Both the position numbers and the translations under genes were made by a program. From assembly GCA_041389725.1 (NCBI GenBank), contig JAWKRG010000002.1, positions 744,001-808,000 of the forward strand: a stretch of 64,000 bases of DNA, given 5' to 3'. Positions 25,331-33,825 of the stretch are shown here, in pieces. This stretch comes from Polyangiaceae bacterium. Its GTDB lineage: Bacteria; Myxococcota_A; Polyangia; Polyangiales; Polyangiaceae. Each line of letters opens with the position of its first letter. Within the stretch, counting starts at the first letter, position 1. The notes under the pieces were generated by a model. That model did no database searches. It had not been told where the DNA came from and saw only the letters and a list, made by a program, of their open reading frames with translations.

Positions 25331-26530
25331 ATGCTGAACGACACCTTGGATCTACCTTCGGGTCAGCGACTGAAGAATCGGATCGCGAAGAGCGCCATGA
25401 GCGAACGCTTGGCGGACGCGAAGGGAGCGCCAAACGCCGGGCACTTCCGCCTCTACGAGCGCTGGGCGCAGGGCGGCAGCGCACTGCTCATCACGGGCAA
25501 CGTGATGGTCGACCCGAGCGCCCTGGGAGAATCCGGCAACGTGTGGTGGGACGCGAGCCAGCCTCGAGATGCTTTTCGAAACTGGGCCCAAGCCGCGCGG
25601 AGCGACGGCACCTTGGCCATCGTTCAACTCAATCATCCCGGCCGCCAGAGCCCGCGGACCTTGAGCCGGCAGCCCGTTGCACCGTCGGCAGTGCCGCTGC
25701 GCATGGTGAAAGGTGCCTTTGCACCGCCCCGCGCGCTGGAGCCGGAGGAAATCGAGGCCATCGTCGATCGCTTCGCTCAGTCCGCAGCTGCGATGGTCGA
25801 CGCGGGCTTCGACGGCGTGCAGATCCACGCAGCCCACGGCTACTTGGTCAGCCAGTTCTTGTCCCCGCTGACCAATCTTCGCAGCGACGCCTGGGGCGGC
25901 ACGGCGGAAAAGCGCATGCGCTTTCTGCTCGAGATCGTGCGGCGCACTCGCGGCGCCACTGGCAAACAAGCGCTGCTCTCGGTCAAGCTGAACAGTGCGG
26001 ACTTCCAGCGTGGCGGCTTCGACGAAGAAGAGAGCATGGCGGTGGTTCGTGCCCTGGATGCAGAAGGCATCGACCTGCTCGAGATCTCGGGGGGAACCTA
26101 CGAGTCCGCGCGCATGTTCGACGAGCCCGACAGCAGCACGAGCCAGCGCGAAGCATTCTTCTTGGACTATGCGCAGCGCGTGCGTGAGATATCGCACGTG
26201 CCGCTACTGGTGACCGGTGGCTTTCGGACGCGCGCCGGAATGGAAGCGGCGCTGAGCAGCGGCGCCCTCGACGTGGTGGGCATGGCACGCCCTCTGGCGG
26301 CCGAGCCCGACTTGCCGCGCCGCATATTGGCGCAGCAGTCCGAGCGCGCGCAGAGCCCGCGCCTGTCCCTCGGCAGCAAACAGCTCGATCCGCTGCTCCA
26401 AGCCGCGTGGTACCAAGCGCAGTTCGCGCGCATGGCCAAGGGCAAAGCCCCGAACCCGAAGCTCTCCCGTTGGCTTGCCTTCGCGCTCTACTTCTCGCCG
26501 CAACGCGCGGTGCGCCGCGTCGATGCGTGA
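25331..26530 (+). CDS. NADH:flavin oxidoreductase, Old Yellow Enzyme family
   Basis: A 399-residue FMN-dependent TIM barrel. Family marks are LKNRIAKSAMSE near the N-terminus, HPGRQSPR, the substrate-binding and catalytic region VQIHAAHGYLVSQFLSP (His pair) and LRSDAWGG, and the phosphate-binding end LVTGGFRTRAGMEAALSSG and VGMARPLAAEPDLPRR. There is no FeS/second flavin domain, so it is a single-domain ene-reductase rather than dienoyl-CoA reductase. It probably reduces activated C=C bonds of electrophiles with NAD(P)H in the cytoplasm. The start at ATG 25331 has a weak AAAGAG; GTG 25325 is in frame. Probably regulated by the adjacent TetR. Confidence 0.93.
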   Translation: MLNDTLDLPSGQRLKNRIAKSAMSERLADAKGAPNAGHFRLYERWAQGGSALLITGNVMVDPSALGESGNVWWDASQPRDAFRNWAQAARSDGTLAIVQLNHPGRQSPRTLSRQPVAPSAVPLRMVKGAFAPPRALEPEEIEAIVDRFAQSAAAMVDAGFDGVQIHAAHGYLVSQFLSPLTNLRSDAWGGTAEKRMRFLLEIVRRTRGATGKQALLSVKLNSADFQRGGFDEEESMAVVRALDAEGIDLLEISGGTYESARMFDEPDSSTSQREAFFLDYAQRVREISHVPLLVTGGFRTRAGMEAALSSGALDVVGMARPLAAEPDLPRRILAQQSERAQSPRLSLGSKQLDPLLQAAWYQAQFARMAKGKAPNPKLSRWLAFALYFSPQRAVRRVDA

Positions 26531-26605
26531 CGCGCCCTCGCGGCGGCGTCGCGGCGCACCTAGCGATGGCGCCGCAGTGCAAGTAGCGGCGGCGGCATGG
26601 TGTGA

Positions 26606-28132
26606 CTAGCGGCGGCCTCGCAACAAGGCGAGCGCGGCCAGCGCCAGCCACGCGAGGTCCGAGCCACCACGGCGCGAACCGTTCACACTGCATCCGCCGG
26701 AGCTGCTGGAGGACGTAGCGGGAGTCCCAGCCGCGCCCGCGGCAGGCGAGGCGCCGACGCCGCCACCGACGCCGCCGAAGCCCGGCGCCCCGCCGCTCGT
26801 GGGATTGCCCGCGGACCCGCCGCCCTGGCCGGCTCCACCGCCCGCGCCGCCCGCGGCCGCGCAGTGATTCGCGCAGTCCGTTTGGCAACTCGAGTTGCAG
26901 GCGCAATAGGTCAGCGCGTCGTAGTCCGTGACCCCGGCCGGGTTCGCGGCGACGCAACCGTCGATGCAGCTCGAGTCCGTGCAAGCATCGGCGCAGGCCA
27001 CCAGGGCCTTGCACGCGGCGTTGTTGGTGCACGTGGTCGCGACGTTGATGCACTGCTGCAGGCGGCAGGTGTCGCACGCTCCCGTTCCGACCAGCGGCTC
27101 GCAGAACTTCTCGTTGATGCTCTGCCCGCTGATGTTCACGGTGCTATCCACGCACGCCATGCCCGAGGGACAGGGCAGCGTCGAGCAGAAGTTCGTGCAG
27201 TAACCTTTGTCTTGCTTGCAGAGGTAGGACTGGCACTCCGCCCCGGTCTTGCAGGGCGATTTGCCGGTGGCCACCTTGGTCGGCGTCGGCGGCGCGGTGC
27301 CTGGTTCCAGGCTGGGCGTGGCGCCAGCCGCAGTGAAGGCCTGCATGATCAGGTTCTTCTGAAAGTCCACGCGCGCGTACTTGGCGTGCGAGTTGGGGTT
27401 CGTGCACTGCGACACTCGAGACGCGACACCCATCACCGCGCCCTTGGGCGAGATCAACGGCCCGCCCGAGTCGCCGCTGCACACCGACTGCCCAACCGAC
27501 GCCTCACCGGCTCCGTTCAGCTCGTTCCAGTCTTGGCCCGCGCTGATGACCGGTACGTTGGTGCGACGACGCCGCTTGCCCGCTCCCTGCCCGAAATCGT
27601 TGATGGATCCGTAGCCAACGGCGGTGGCCAGCTCGCCCATCTGCGGCCCCCAGTCCAGGCGCATGGGCAGCGGCGTGATGCCCGTCACGTTCTTGTCCAG
27701 AAGGATCAGCGCGACGTCGTTGTTGCAGAGATTCTTGCTCGATGCGTGAAACAACTGCTTCCCGACCGCGACGGTGGCGCCCGGGTTCAGCCCCGTTCGA
27801 ATCTTGATTTGCGACGGGGTGTAGTCGTTGCCAACGTGGTCGCCGTTCGACGACTGACCGTAGATGTCACAACCGATGCCCTGGGTGATGTTCTGAGAGA
27901 CGCAATGCCGCGCGGTGAGCACCAGATTGGGCGCGATGAGTGCGCCAGAACAACCGCCTCCGGGCAGCTCGATGAACACGACGGCCGGATGCGCCGCAGT
28001 TCCGGAATCGTCCACGCCGCCCACGATCGGCTCGGTCCGTTCGTCCGTGCCCACGGGATCGAGCGGGGAAGCGGTGCAACCTACGAAGGCAAGACAGCTA
28101 AGGGCGAAGGCGGCTCGTAGTCGTTTCATCAT
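26606..28132 (-). CDS. Secreted trypsin-like serine protease (S1) with MYXO-CTERM tail
   Basis: A 508-residue secreted protease. The N-terminus (MMKRLRAAFALSCLAFVGC) is a signal peptide with lipobox-like FVGC; the ATG at 28132 has GAGGA upstream. The peptidase S1 domain begins at IVGGVDDSGT and has LTARHCVS (His), NNDVALILLD (Asp) and CSGDSGGPLI (Ser), so the triad is complete. After it come Cys-rich modules (CKTGAECQSYLC; CDTCRLQQC; CNSSCQTDCANHC). A Gly/Ala linker and a MYXO-CTERM-like end follow: GGCSVNGSRR, hydrophobic LAWLALAALALL and RGRR. It should act at the cell surface or in the medium, for example in predation. Confidence 0.92.
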   Translation of the reverse strand: MMKRLRAAFALSCLAFVGCTASPLDPVGTDERTEPIVGGVDDSGTAAHPAVVFIELPGGGCSGALIAPNLVLTARHCVSQNITQGIGCDIYGQSSNGDHVGNDYTPSQIKIRTGLNPGATVAVGKQLFHASSKNLCNNDVALILLDKNVTGITPLPMRLDWGPQMGELATAVGYGSINDFGQGAGKRRRRTNVPVISAGQDWNELNGAGEASVGQSVCSGDSGGPLISPKGAVMGVASRVSQCTNPNSHAKYARVDFQKNLIMQAFTAAGATPSLEPGTAPPTPTKVATGKSPCKTGAECQSYLCKQDKGYCTNFCSTLPCPSGMACVDSTVNISGQSINEKFCEPLVGTGACDTCRLQQCINVATTCTNNAACKALVACADACTDSSCIDGCVAANPAGVTDYDALTYCACNSSCQTDCANHCAAAGGAGGGAGQGGGSAGNPTSGGAPGFGGVGGGVGASPAAGAAGTPATSSSSSGGCSVNGSRRGGSDLAWLALAALALLRGRR

Positions 28133-28303
28133 GGTCCTCGGCAACAACCCCCTCACCAATCGGGTGAGTCTTGCACGGGACCCGAGCGCCGTCACGACGG
28201 ACTCGGGGAACGAGGCGCCACGGCAATTTTTTCACGCGCGGGATTGACGAGTCGCGAGGGGAAGCCAGCGTCGCGGACCCCTGCGAAGTGCTAGGCTTTC
28301 GTC

Positions 28304-28942
28304 ATGACACGCCGCGTTGGTTTGGTTGGAGTCGTGCTGCTCAGCGTCGCTGTTTCTTGTGGAGGCAGCAGCACTCTGGACGGTAGCGGAGGCGCCGCGG
28401 GCGGCGGCACAGGCGGCGCCGGAACCGGAGGCGCGACGGGCGGAAGCGGCGGCGGCAGCGGCGCTGGCGGCATTCCGAGCAGCTGGACGTCTTGCGCCAA
28501 GCCTTCGGACTGCTTGCTGCGATCCGCGAGTTGTTGCGGCTCTTGCGGCGCGGCGACCCGCGAAGACTCCGTCGCTCTGAATCAGACCGGTGCGACCAAG
28601 TACGCGGCCGCCAACTGCGACGGGGTTGGCTGTCCCGCATGCTACATGCCGACGGATCCCACGCTGCTTGCAACGTGCCGCGCGGGGACGTGCGTGGTGG
28701 TGGATCTGCTGGAACACGAAAGCACCGCCTGCAAAGACGTGAGCGAGTGCCGAGTGCGAACCAACGCCTGCTGCGAATGCGGCGGGCCGATGGACGACGA
28801 ACACCTGATCGCAGTCGGCGTCGGCGGTGGCCTGGAGCCGTTGATTTGCGATCCGAACATCGGCTGCCCCGAGTGTGCGCCGGTCTACCCGCCGAAGCAG
28901 CTAGCTTGCGACGGCGGGCATTGCGTGATCGTCGGGAATTGA
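28304..28942 (+). CDS. Cys-rich lipoprotein of unknown function
   Basis: A 212-residue lipoprotein with lipobox VAVSC (MTRRVGLVGVVLLSVAVSC) and a Gly-rich linker of 40 residues. The folded part carries two related Cys blocks: CAKPSDCLLRSASCCGSCG near 60 and CKDVSECRVRTNACCECGG near 140. Each is followed by a CxxC-like CPACY or CPEC segment and then CRAGTCVV or CDGGHCVI. This suggests two copies of a disulfide-rich domain of about 75 residues, produced by internal duplication. I do not recognise the family. It is divergent from the S1 protease. Confidence 0.78.
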   Translation: MTRRVGLVGVVLLSVAVSCGGSSTLDGSGGAAGGGTGGAGTGGATGGSGGGSGAGGIPSSWTSCAKPSDCLLRSASCCGSCGAATREDSVALNQTGATKYAAANCDGVGCPACYMPTDPTLLATCRAGTCVVVDLLEHESTACKDVSECRVRTNACCECGGPMDDEHLIAVGVGGGLEPLICDPNIGCPECAPVYPPKQLACDGGHCVIVGN

Positions 28943-28972
28943 GCGGACGCCTTCGCCGCGATCCCTCGGAGA

Positions 28973-30244
28973 TCACTTCGGCACGCGCGCGATGACGCCA
29001 GCATGGTCGTTGCTGATCGTCCCGTTGATGTCGCCATAGTCGGTGAAGTACACGTAGTGCGCTTCGATGCTGAGCCAACTGGGACACGTGTAGCCAAAGG
29101 CCAGGGTCTTCGCGGTTCCACCCGAACGCGGAAGCGCTAGCACGGTGCCGCCGGAGCAGTCCGTCCAGTAGACCCAGCCGTCGCTGACTGCGATGTGACC
29201 GACGCTCGACGACTTGGCCAGCTCCGTGGGCGCGCCACCGCCCTTGGCAATGCGCATCAGCGAGCCCTTGCTGGCGAAGTAGGCGTACTTGTCGTCCACT
29301 GCGACGGAGTGCGCGGACTTGGCTTCAGCGAGCAGGGTGAGGGCGCCACCCGTCGTCGCGACGCTCTGCACGGTGCCGAGGCTCTGGCTCACGGGCAGTC
29401 CGTTCTGCGTCGAAGTCGTGAAGAACACCGTGCTGCCGTCGGTCGCGAGCCCACTGGGTGAATCCAAGCCACCAGCGAGTTTGATCACCTTGCCTCCCGC
29501 CTTCGGCACTCGCTTCACCGCCATGTCACTGCGGAAGTAGAGCGTCGTGGGGTCTTCGACCATGCCATAGACGACGGTGTCGCTCGCGAGCTCCTTCACC
29601 GTCCCGCCCGCTTTCGGCACGCTCGCGACGCGTCCGGGGTTGCTCAGATCCCAGTAGTCGCCGCTGTCGGACCAATACACACGAGTGCTGTCGACGAAGA
29701 GGTCAGAAGGCCGATCACGGCCCTTCGCCAAAACCTGAATCGCCCCACCACTCTTGGCGCGCCGCACCACGCGACCGTCCCCTTGATAGTTTGGCGAGAA
29801 GTGCCCGTCCTCGGTCCAGTACACGTACTTCGCATCCGTGGCGATCGCGTTGGGCAGGTTGACTCCAGTCCGCAGCTCCTCCACCGGGCCGAAGTTGGGC
29901 TGCGTGCCAGCCGAGCCGCCGGAGCCCGATCCGGCGCCTGCGCCCGAGGTCCCACCACTGCCGGTCGTGCCGGCCGCGCCGGCCGCGCCCGCTGCGCCGC
30001 CAGCAGATGCTCCTGCGGCACTTCCACTTCCCGCAACCCCCGCTGCCCCGGCGCTCGACGGAAAGCCGGACGCTCCCGACACCGAGCCGGCGCCCGCGAC
30101 TCCACCGCTGCCCGCAGCAGATGCTCCGGCCTCACCGGCCGTCCCGGGCGCGTTCTCGCCCGCCGAGCTGCAGCCCAGCGCAAATAGCGCAGTGGTAGCC
30201 AAGGTTGTCCACATCCAGCGAGCACGGGGCAATTCGATCGACAT
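28973..30244 (-). CDS. Beta-propeller lipoprotein (DUF5050-like)
   Basis: A 423-residue lipoprotein with lipobox LFALGC and an Ala/Gly linker of about 90 residues. The rest is made of repeats of about 45 residues that each contain a strand like YVYWTEDG, RVYWSDSGDYWD, TLYFRSDMAVKRVPK, TVFFTTSTQ, YAYFASKGSLMRIAKGG, WVYWTDCSGGTVL and YVYFTDYG. This is the pattern of DUF5050/LDL-receptor-class-B-like propellers, which bind proteins or glycans. A paralogue lies at 35323-36456. It converges with the 28304 gene and I see no terminator hairpin between them. Confidence 0.82.
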   Translation of the reverse strand: MSIELPRARWMWTTLATTALFALGCSSAGENAPGTAGEAGASAAGSGGVAGAGSVSGASGFPSSAGAAGVAGSGSAAGASAGGAAGAAGAAGTTGSGGTSGAGAGSGSGGSAGTQPNFGPVEELRTGVNLPNAIATDAKYVYWTEDGHFSPNYQGDGRVVRRAKSGGAIQVLAKGRDRPSDLFVDSTRVYWSDSGDYWDLSNPGRVASVPKAGGTVKELASDTVVYGMVEDPTTLYFRSDMAVKRVPKAGGKVIKLAGGLDSPSGLATDGSTVFFTTSTQNGLPVSQSLGTVQSVATTGGALTLLAEAKSAHSVAVDDKYAYFASKGSLMRIAKGGGAPTELAKSSSVGHIAVSDGWVYWTDCSGGTVLALPRSGGTAKTLAFGYTCPSWLSIEAHYVYFTDYGDINGTISNDHAGVIARVPK

Positions 30245-30374
30245 GACGGTTTCCTTTCCGGTCTGCCGTTCTGTTCCCGCTTCTCGACGCCGTCATTTGA
30301 TCCCGACGAAGTCTTCTTCCGTCGGTTGGAAACGCGCGATTGCCGGAGCGAGTGGGCAGTGCGGCGACCCACCA

Positions 30375-30452
30375 GGCTCGGGCCAGCGAGCGCCGCGGCT
30401 CGGTCGAGCGAACGCCGCGGCTCAGGCCAGCTAGCGGCGAAGCTCAGGCGCC
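30375..30452. repeat. 22-bp tandem repeat starting at the sigma-factor stop codon
   Basis: Three full units (30375-30396, 30397-30418, 30419-30441) and a partial unit (30442-30452) of the form GGCTCrGkCsAGCkAnCGCCGC. The partial unit contains the stop codon of the sigma factor gene (30444). No spacer or repeat symmetry typical of CRISPR is present. Confidence 0.65.
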
Positions 30453-31187
30453 TTCCACGCCCAAGAGTGCCTTTGCTTCCTCTTCGAACTCTTCTTCAGT
30501 TGCGGTGAGCTCGCGCAGCTTCTGCAGCACGACGCGACGGAAGGCGCGACGGGCGTAGGTCAGGCGATTCGTCACGTCGGTCACGCTGAGCCCCAGCTCC
30601 GCAGCCAGATCCGCGTAGGCGGGTCGCGCGCCCTCGTCGTCGGTCAGATCGAGGCGTTCGAAGACGTGGAAGTGGACGAACTTCTGCTTCGCGGCGAGTT
30701 CCTCCCGCAGCGCTTCGACCGACGCCCGAGTGAGTTCGCGCAGCCATTCCTGATGGAAGTAGTCCTCCGCCGACGGCAGCGCCGCCGCGGGTGCACGCGC
30801 CACCTCGCGTTCGACTGCATCGAAGTCCAGCGGCGCAAACTGCAGGTCCCCGCCTCGTTTCTGGGCGCGACGTGCTCGGTTGTCGTTACTGATGAAGCGA
30901 TCCAAGCAGACGCGAAGGAAGGTGCGGAAGCGAGCCTTGGCAGGGTCGTAGGCTGCGAAGGTGTCTTGCTCCAACGCCGTGGCAAAGAAGCTCTGGGTGA
31001 TGTCCCGCGCCTCGTCTTCCCCCTTGTGCCATTTGAGCCGCGTGTACTTGTACACGGGGCCGAGATATGCATGCGCCAAGATGCGTAGCGCCGCCGCGCG
31101 CACCGCCGGTTCGGTGCTGCGCACGGCCAAGACCTGTGACACCGCCGTCGTCGGGAAGCCCCCTGCCTTGCCGCTCGGGTGTGGCAT
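30444..31187 (-). CDS. Sigma-70 family (ECF-like) RNA polymerase sigma factor paired with a kinase
   Basis: A 247-residue sigma factor. The sigma-2 region includes ARDITQSFFATALEQDTFA and FRTFLRVCLDRFISNDNRA, and the sigma-4 region is YADLAAELGLSVTDVTNRLT with YARRAFRRVVLQKL. The stretch between them is longer than in most ECF factors, and a C-terminal acidic tail (EEEFEEEAKALLG) is present. There is no anti-sigma gene nearby. Instead the gene lies 77 bp downstream of a membrane Ser/Thr kinase in the same direction, which suggests control by phosphorylation, as known for some other kinase-associated ECF factors. A tandem repeat begins at its stop codon. Confidence 0.85.
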   Translation of the reverse strand: MPHPSGKAGGFPTTAVSQVLAVRSTEPAVRAAALRILAHAYLGPVYKYTRLKWHKGEDEARDITQSFFATALEQDTFAAYDPAKARFRTFLRVCLDRFISNDNRARRAQKRGGDLQFAPLDFDAVEREVARAPAAALPSAEDYFHQEWLRELTRASVEALREELAAKQKFVHFHVFERLDLTDDEGARPAYADLAAELGLSVTDVTNRLTYARRAFRRVVLQKLRELTATEEEFEEEAKALLGVEGA

Positions 31188-31264
31188 CCTGAGCCAGCGT
31201 ACCTCGGCGCTTGGGCGAGGATAAGAAGATTGTGGCGGATTTGCCTCGTGTCAGCGGGGGATGC

Positions 31265-33007
31265 TCACTTGCACACGCCGTTCTCGCAGCTCTGACCGGG
31301 CTTGCACTTCTTGTTGCACCCTCCACAGTTGCGGGGGTCCGAGTTGGGCGCGACGCAAACGTGCGGTCCGCACAGAATGCGCACGGAACCGTAGGCGCCC
31401 AAGGTGCATTTGTAGCAAATCGGATGCTGCGGACTGCCACCCATGTTCGTCGTGCAGACTTCGTCGTCCGCGCAACGCACACCACAAGCCCCGCAGTTGT
31501 TCGGATCCGTGTTGGCCACGCAGCGCGAGCCGCACTGCCGCGGTGGATTGTAGGGAGACTTGTCGCACTGGCAGGTTCCGCCTGCAGCGCAGACCTCGAA
31601 GGCGCCCTTGCAGTCAGCGGTGGAAGTACACGTCGTACCTAAAGTCGGACCGCCCTTGGTAGCGCTTGCTCCGCCCGAACCGGTGGGCGTTGCCGAACCC
31701 GCGGTCGGAGCCGTCGCGACACTACCCGTTGGGACCGTCTGGACGACTCCGCCGGTGGACGCAACCTTCGACGTTGGCGTTGATCCGGCGTCGAGCGGCA
31801 ACGCGGCGACTGACGATCCTCCATCGGGAGTCTCCACGCTCGCGTCCGTGCTGACACTCTCGATGATGACCCCGGCGTCCTGCTCACCCGCGCGACCGGC
31901 CAAGATCGAGTCGACGTCGAGAAAGGCGTAGGAAGCGAGGCCAACGCCGGCCAACGCAAGCACGGCAAGCGCGGCGACGGCGGCGATCAGAACCGGCGAA
32001 CAGCCCGAGCGAGCCGCAGGAGGCGGCATCAAGGACACAGTCGGGGCGGCGGATGCGAGCGAAACCGGTGGACCTGCCTGGGCGTAGCCTGCGCCGACGC
32101 CACCGATGGCGCGCGTCGCCATTTGCTCCGCCTGCAGAGTCCGACTCATCGAGGGCGGTAGCGACGGCTGCGTCGGCACACGCAGCTCCTCCAGCGCCGA
32201 CAGCATGAAGCCAGCGCTGACAAAGCGCTGCGACGCGTGCTTCTGCGTGGCACGTTCGATCACGGGCCACAGGGGCGAATGCACCACCGACGGCGGGAAC
32301 GCGACGGGGCGCGGATCCATCTGGCGCATTGCAGCTTCCATGGCGCTGCCACCGACGACGCGAGAGCCGCTGAGCATCTCGGCCATCACGAGTCCCACCG
32401 CGTACAGATCCGTCGCAGGCCCGAGCACCCCGCCCGAGAGTTGCTCCGGGGGCATGTAGGAAGGCGTGCCGACCGCCTCGCCGGTGCCGGTGAGCGACGC
32501 GGATTCGTCTGCGACGGACTTCGCGATGCCGAAGTCCAGGACCTTCACGAAATCTTGTTCGCCAGCGTAGCTGCAGACGAAGAGATTCTCGGGCTTGATG
32601 TCGCGGTGCACGATGCCCTGCTCGTGAGCCTCCATCAGCGACTTGAGGATCTGCACCGTGAGGTGAATCACTCGGTCCGGAGGTAGCGGTCCCTGGCGGC
32701 GCAACAGGGACGCCAGGGACTCGCCGCTCAAGAGCTCGAAGACAATGAAGGGCATGCCATCGTGGAGCCCGAAGTCGAAGAGCCGCACGGTGTTGGGGTG
32801 AGCCAAGTACTGCGCGAGGGTGGCCTCGCGACGGAAGCGGTCGGACCCCACGCCCTGGAGGTGTCGTCGGTGGAGCAGCTTCAAGGCAACGCGCCGCCCT
32901 AGGTCCGTCTGCACGGCGACGTATACGACTCCAAAGCCACCCCGCCCGAGCTCGCGCTCGAGACGATATCGCCCACCGACTAGCTCACCGAGCATGTCTC
33001 GTCTCAT
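31265..33007 (-). CDS. Membrane Ser/Thr kinase with Cys-rich extracellular domain
   Basis: A 580-residue receptor-like kinase. The catalytic domain has GRGGFGVVYVA (about 21-31), ALKLLHRR (K43), HRDIKPENLF and DFGIAKS, and the PPEQLSGG activation-segment end, so it is probably active. One membrane helix lies near 340-365 (VLIAAVAALAVLALAGVGLA). The outer part is a Ser/Gly/Thr linker then about 125 residues with repeated Cys groups: CTSTADCKGAFEVC, CGSRCVANTDPNNCGACG, and CVAPNSDPRNCGGCNKKC. The DPxNCGxC motif recurs in myxobacterial secreted proteins. This outer module is the likely sensor. The sigma factor gene follows in the same direction. Confidence 0.93.
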   Translation of the reverse strand: MRRDMLGELVGGRYRLERELGRGGFGVVYVAVQTDLGRRVALKLLHRRHLQGVGSDRFRREATLAQYLAHPNTVRLFDFGLHDGMPFIVFELLSGESLASLLRRQGPLPPDRVIHLTVQILKSLMEAHEQGIVHRDIKPENLFVCSYAGEQDFVKVLDFGIAKSVADESASLTGTGEAVGTPSYMPPEQLSGGVLGPATDLYAVGLVMAEMLSGSRVVGGSAMEAAMRQMDPRPVAFPPSVVHSPLWPVIERATQKHASQRFVSAGFMLSALEELRVPTQPSLPPSMSRTLQAEQMATRAIGGVGAGYAQAGPPVSLASAAPTVSLMPPPAARSGCSPVLIAAVAALAVLALAGVGLASYAFLDVDSILAGRAGEQDAGVIIESVSTDASVETPDGGSSVAALPLDAGSTPTSKVASTGGVVQTVPTGSVATAPTAGSATPTGSGGASATKGGPTLGTTCTSTADCKGAFEVCAAGGTCQCDKSPYNPPRQCGSRCVANTDPNNCGACGVRCADDEVCTTNMGGSPQHPICYKCTLGAYGSVRILCGPHVCVAPNSDPRNCGGCNKKCKPGQSCENGVCK

Positions 33008-33137
33008 TCGCTCATGGCTAGGTCCGAAAGGGAAGCACTGCGGCGCGTCTCCGCTTATCCTGGCGGTTTGGCGTGAAAGGACGACGGGCGCCGCGGAGAA
33101 CCTTCAGCTCTCCGCAGCACCGGTCGCAGTTCCGCGT

Positions 33138-33644
33138 CTACCGAACCTTGATCACCTTGAGTGAGCTGATCTTGTCGTTCCACAAGCTCCCACCCAGATT
33201 CACGTCCGAGTTCGGCGGGAAGTAGCGTCGATCCCCGCCGAAGTTCACGTGCTGATACACGTACACTCCCACCTTGTCCGAAGTGTGAATACGACTGATG
33301 CGGTCGTTCCAGTTCGCCAGCCAAAACAGGTTGTTCGTGAAGTTACGCAAGTCCCGATATTCGCCGGGGCAGAAGTAGAAGTTTCCGCCGCAGCAGTCCG
33401 CGTGTTCGTACACGGTGACCTGGCCGTTGGAGCAGTTCAGCCAGGTGGCGCAGCTGCACAGCGCTGCCGACGATTCGGCGACCGTTTCGTCATCGCTGGG
33501 ATCCGTGGCGCCATTGTCGACACCGGGATCGCTGCCCTCGCCTTGCATGAAGGCCTCGTCTTCCGGGGCCATTTCAGCGGCGCACCCGGGCGCAACGAGA
33601 CAGGTGAACAGAAGGAGGGCACTGGCCGAGACTGCGGCTTTCAT
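33138..33644 (-). CDS. Beta-gamma-crystallin-fold lipoprotein
   Basis: A 168-residue lipoprotein with lipobox VAPGC and an acidic linker. The second half holds two Greek-key motifs of the beta-gamma-crystallin type: VTVYEHADCCGGNFYFCPGE, ending in NDRISRI, and VGVYVYQHVNFGGDRRYFPP, ending in NDKISSL. The N/D-N/D-x-x-S-type motifs (NDRIS, NDKIS) are those that bind Ca2+. Two motifs make one complete domain. Microbial members include Protein S of Myxococcus spores, so a role in a surface or spore coat is plausible but inferred. Confidence 0.87.
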   Translation of the reverse strand: MKAAVSASALLLFTCLVAPGCAAEMAPEDEAFMQGEGSDPGVDNGATDPSDDETVAESSAALCSCATWLNCSNGQVTVYEHADCCGGNFYFCPGEYRDLRNFTNNLFWLANWNDRISRIHTSDKVGVYVYQHVNFGGDRRYFPPNSDVNLGGSLWNDKISSLKVIKVR

Positions 33645-33825
33645 CGGGGATCCTTTCGCGGACGGGGTCGGTCAAGACGACCCTCGTGGATCCTGTTCCC
33701 CGCGGTCGGCGGATCGATTTGATCGCGACGAGAAATATTTCCATCGCGCAGAGGCGCCGCGGTCGAAGCCGTCCTCGGTGTAGGCGCCACCGAGAACCCT
33801 CGAAGATCGGCAGCGCCAACGACGC

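Noticed and set aside
30375..30452. CRISPR array
   Set aside because: Units are contiguous without unique spacers and there are no cas genes.
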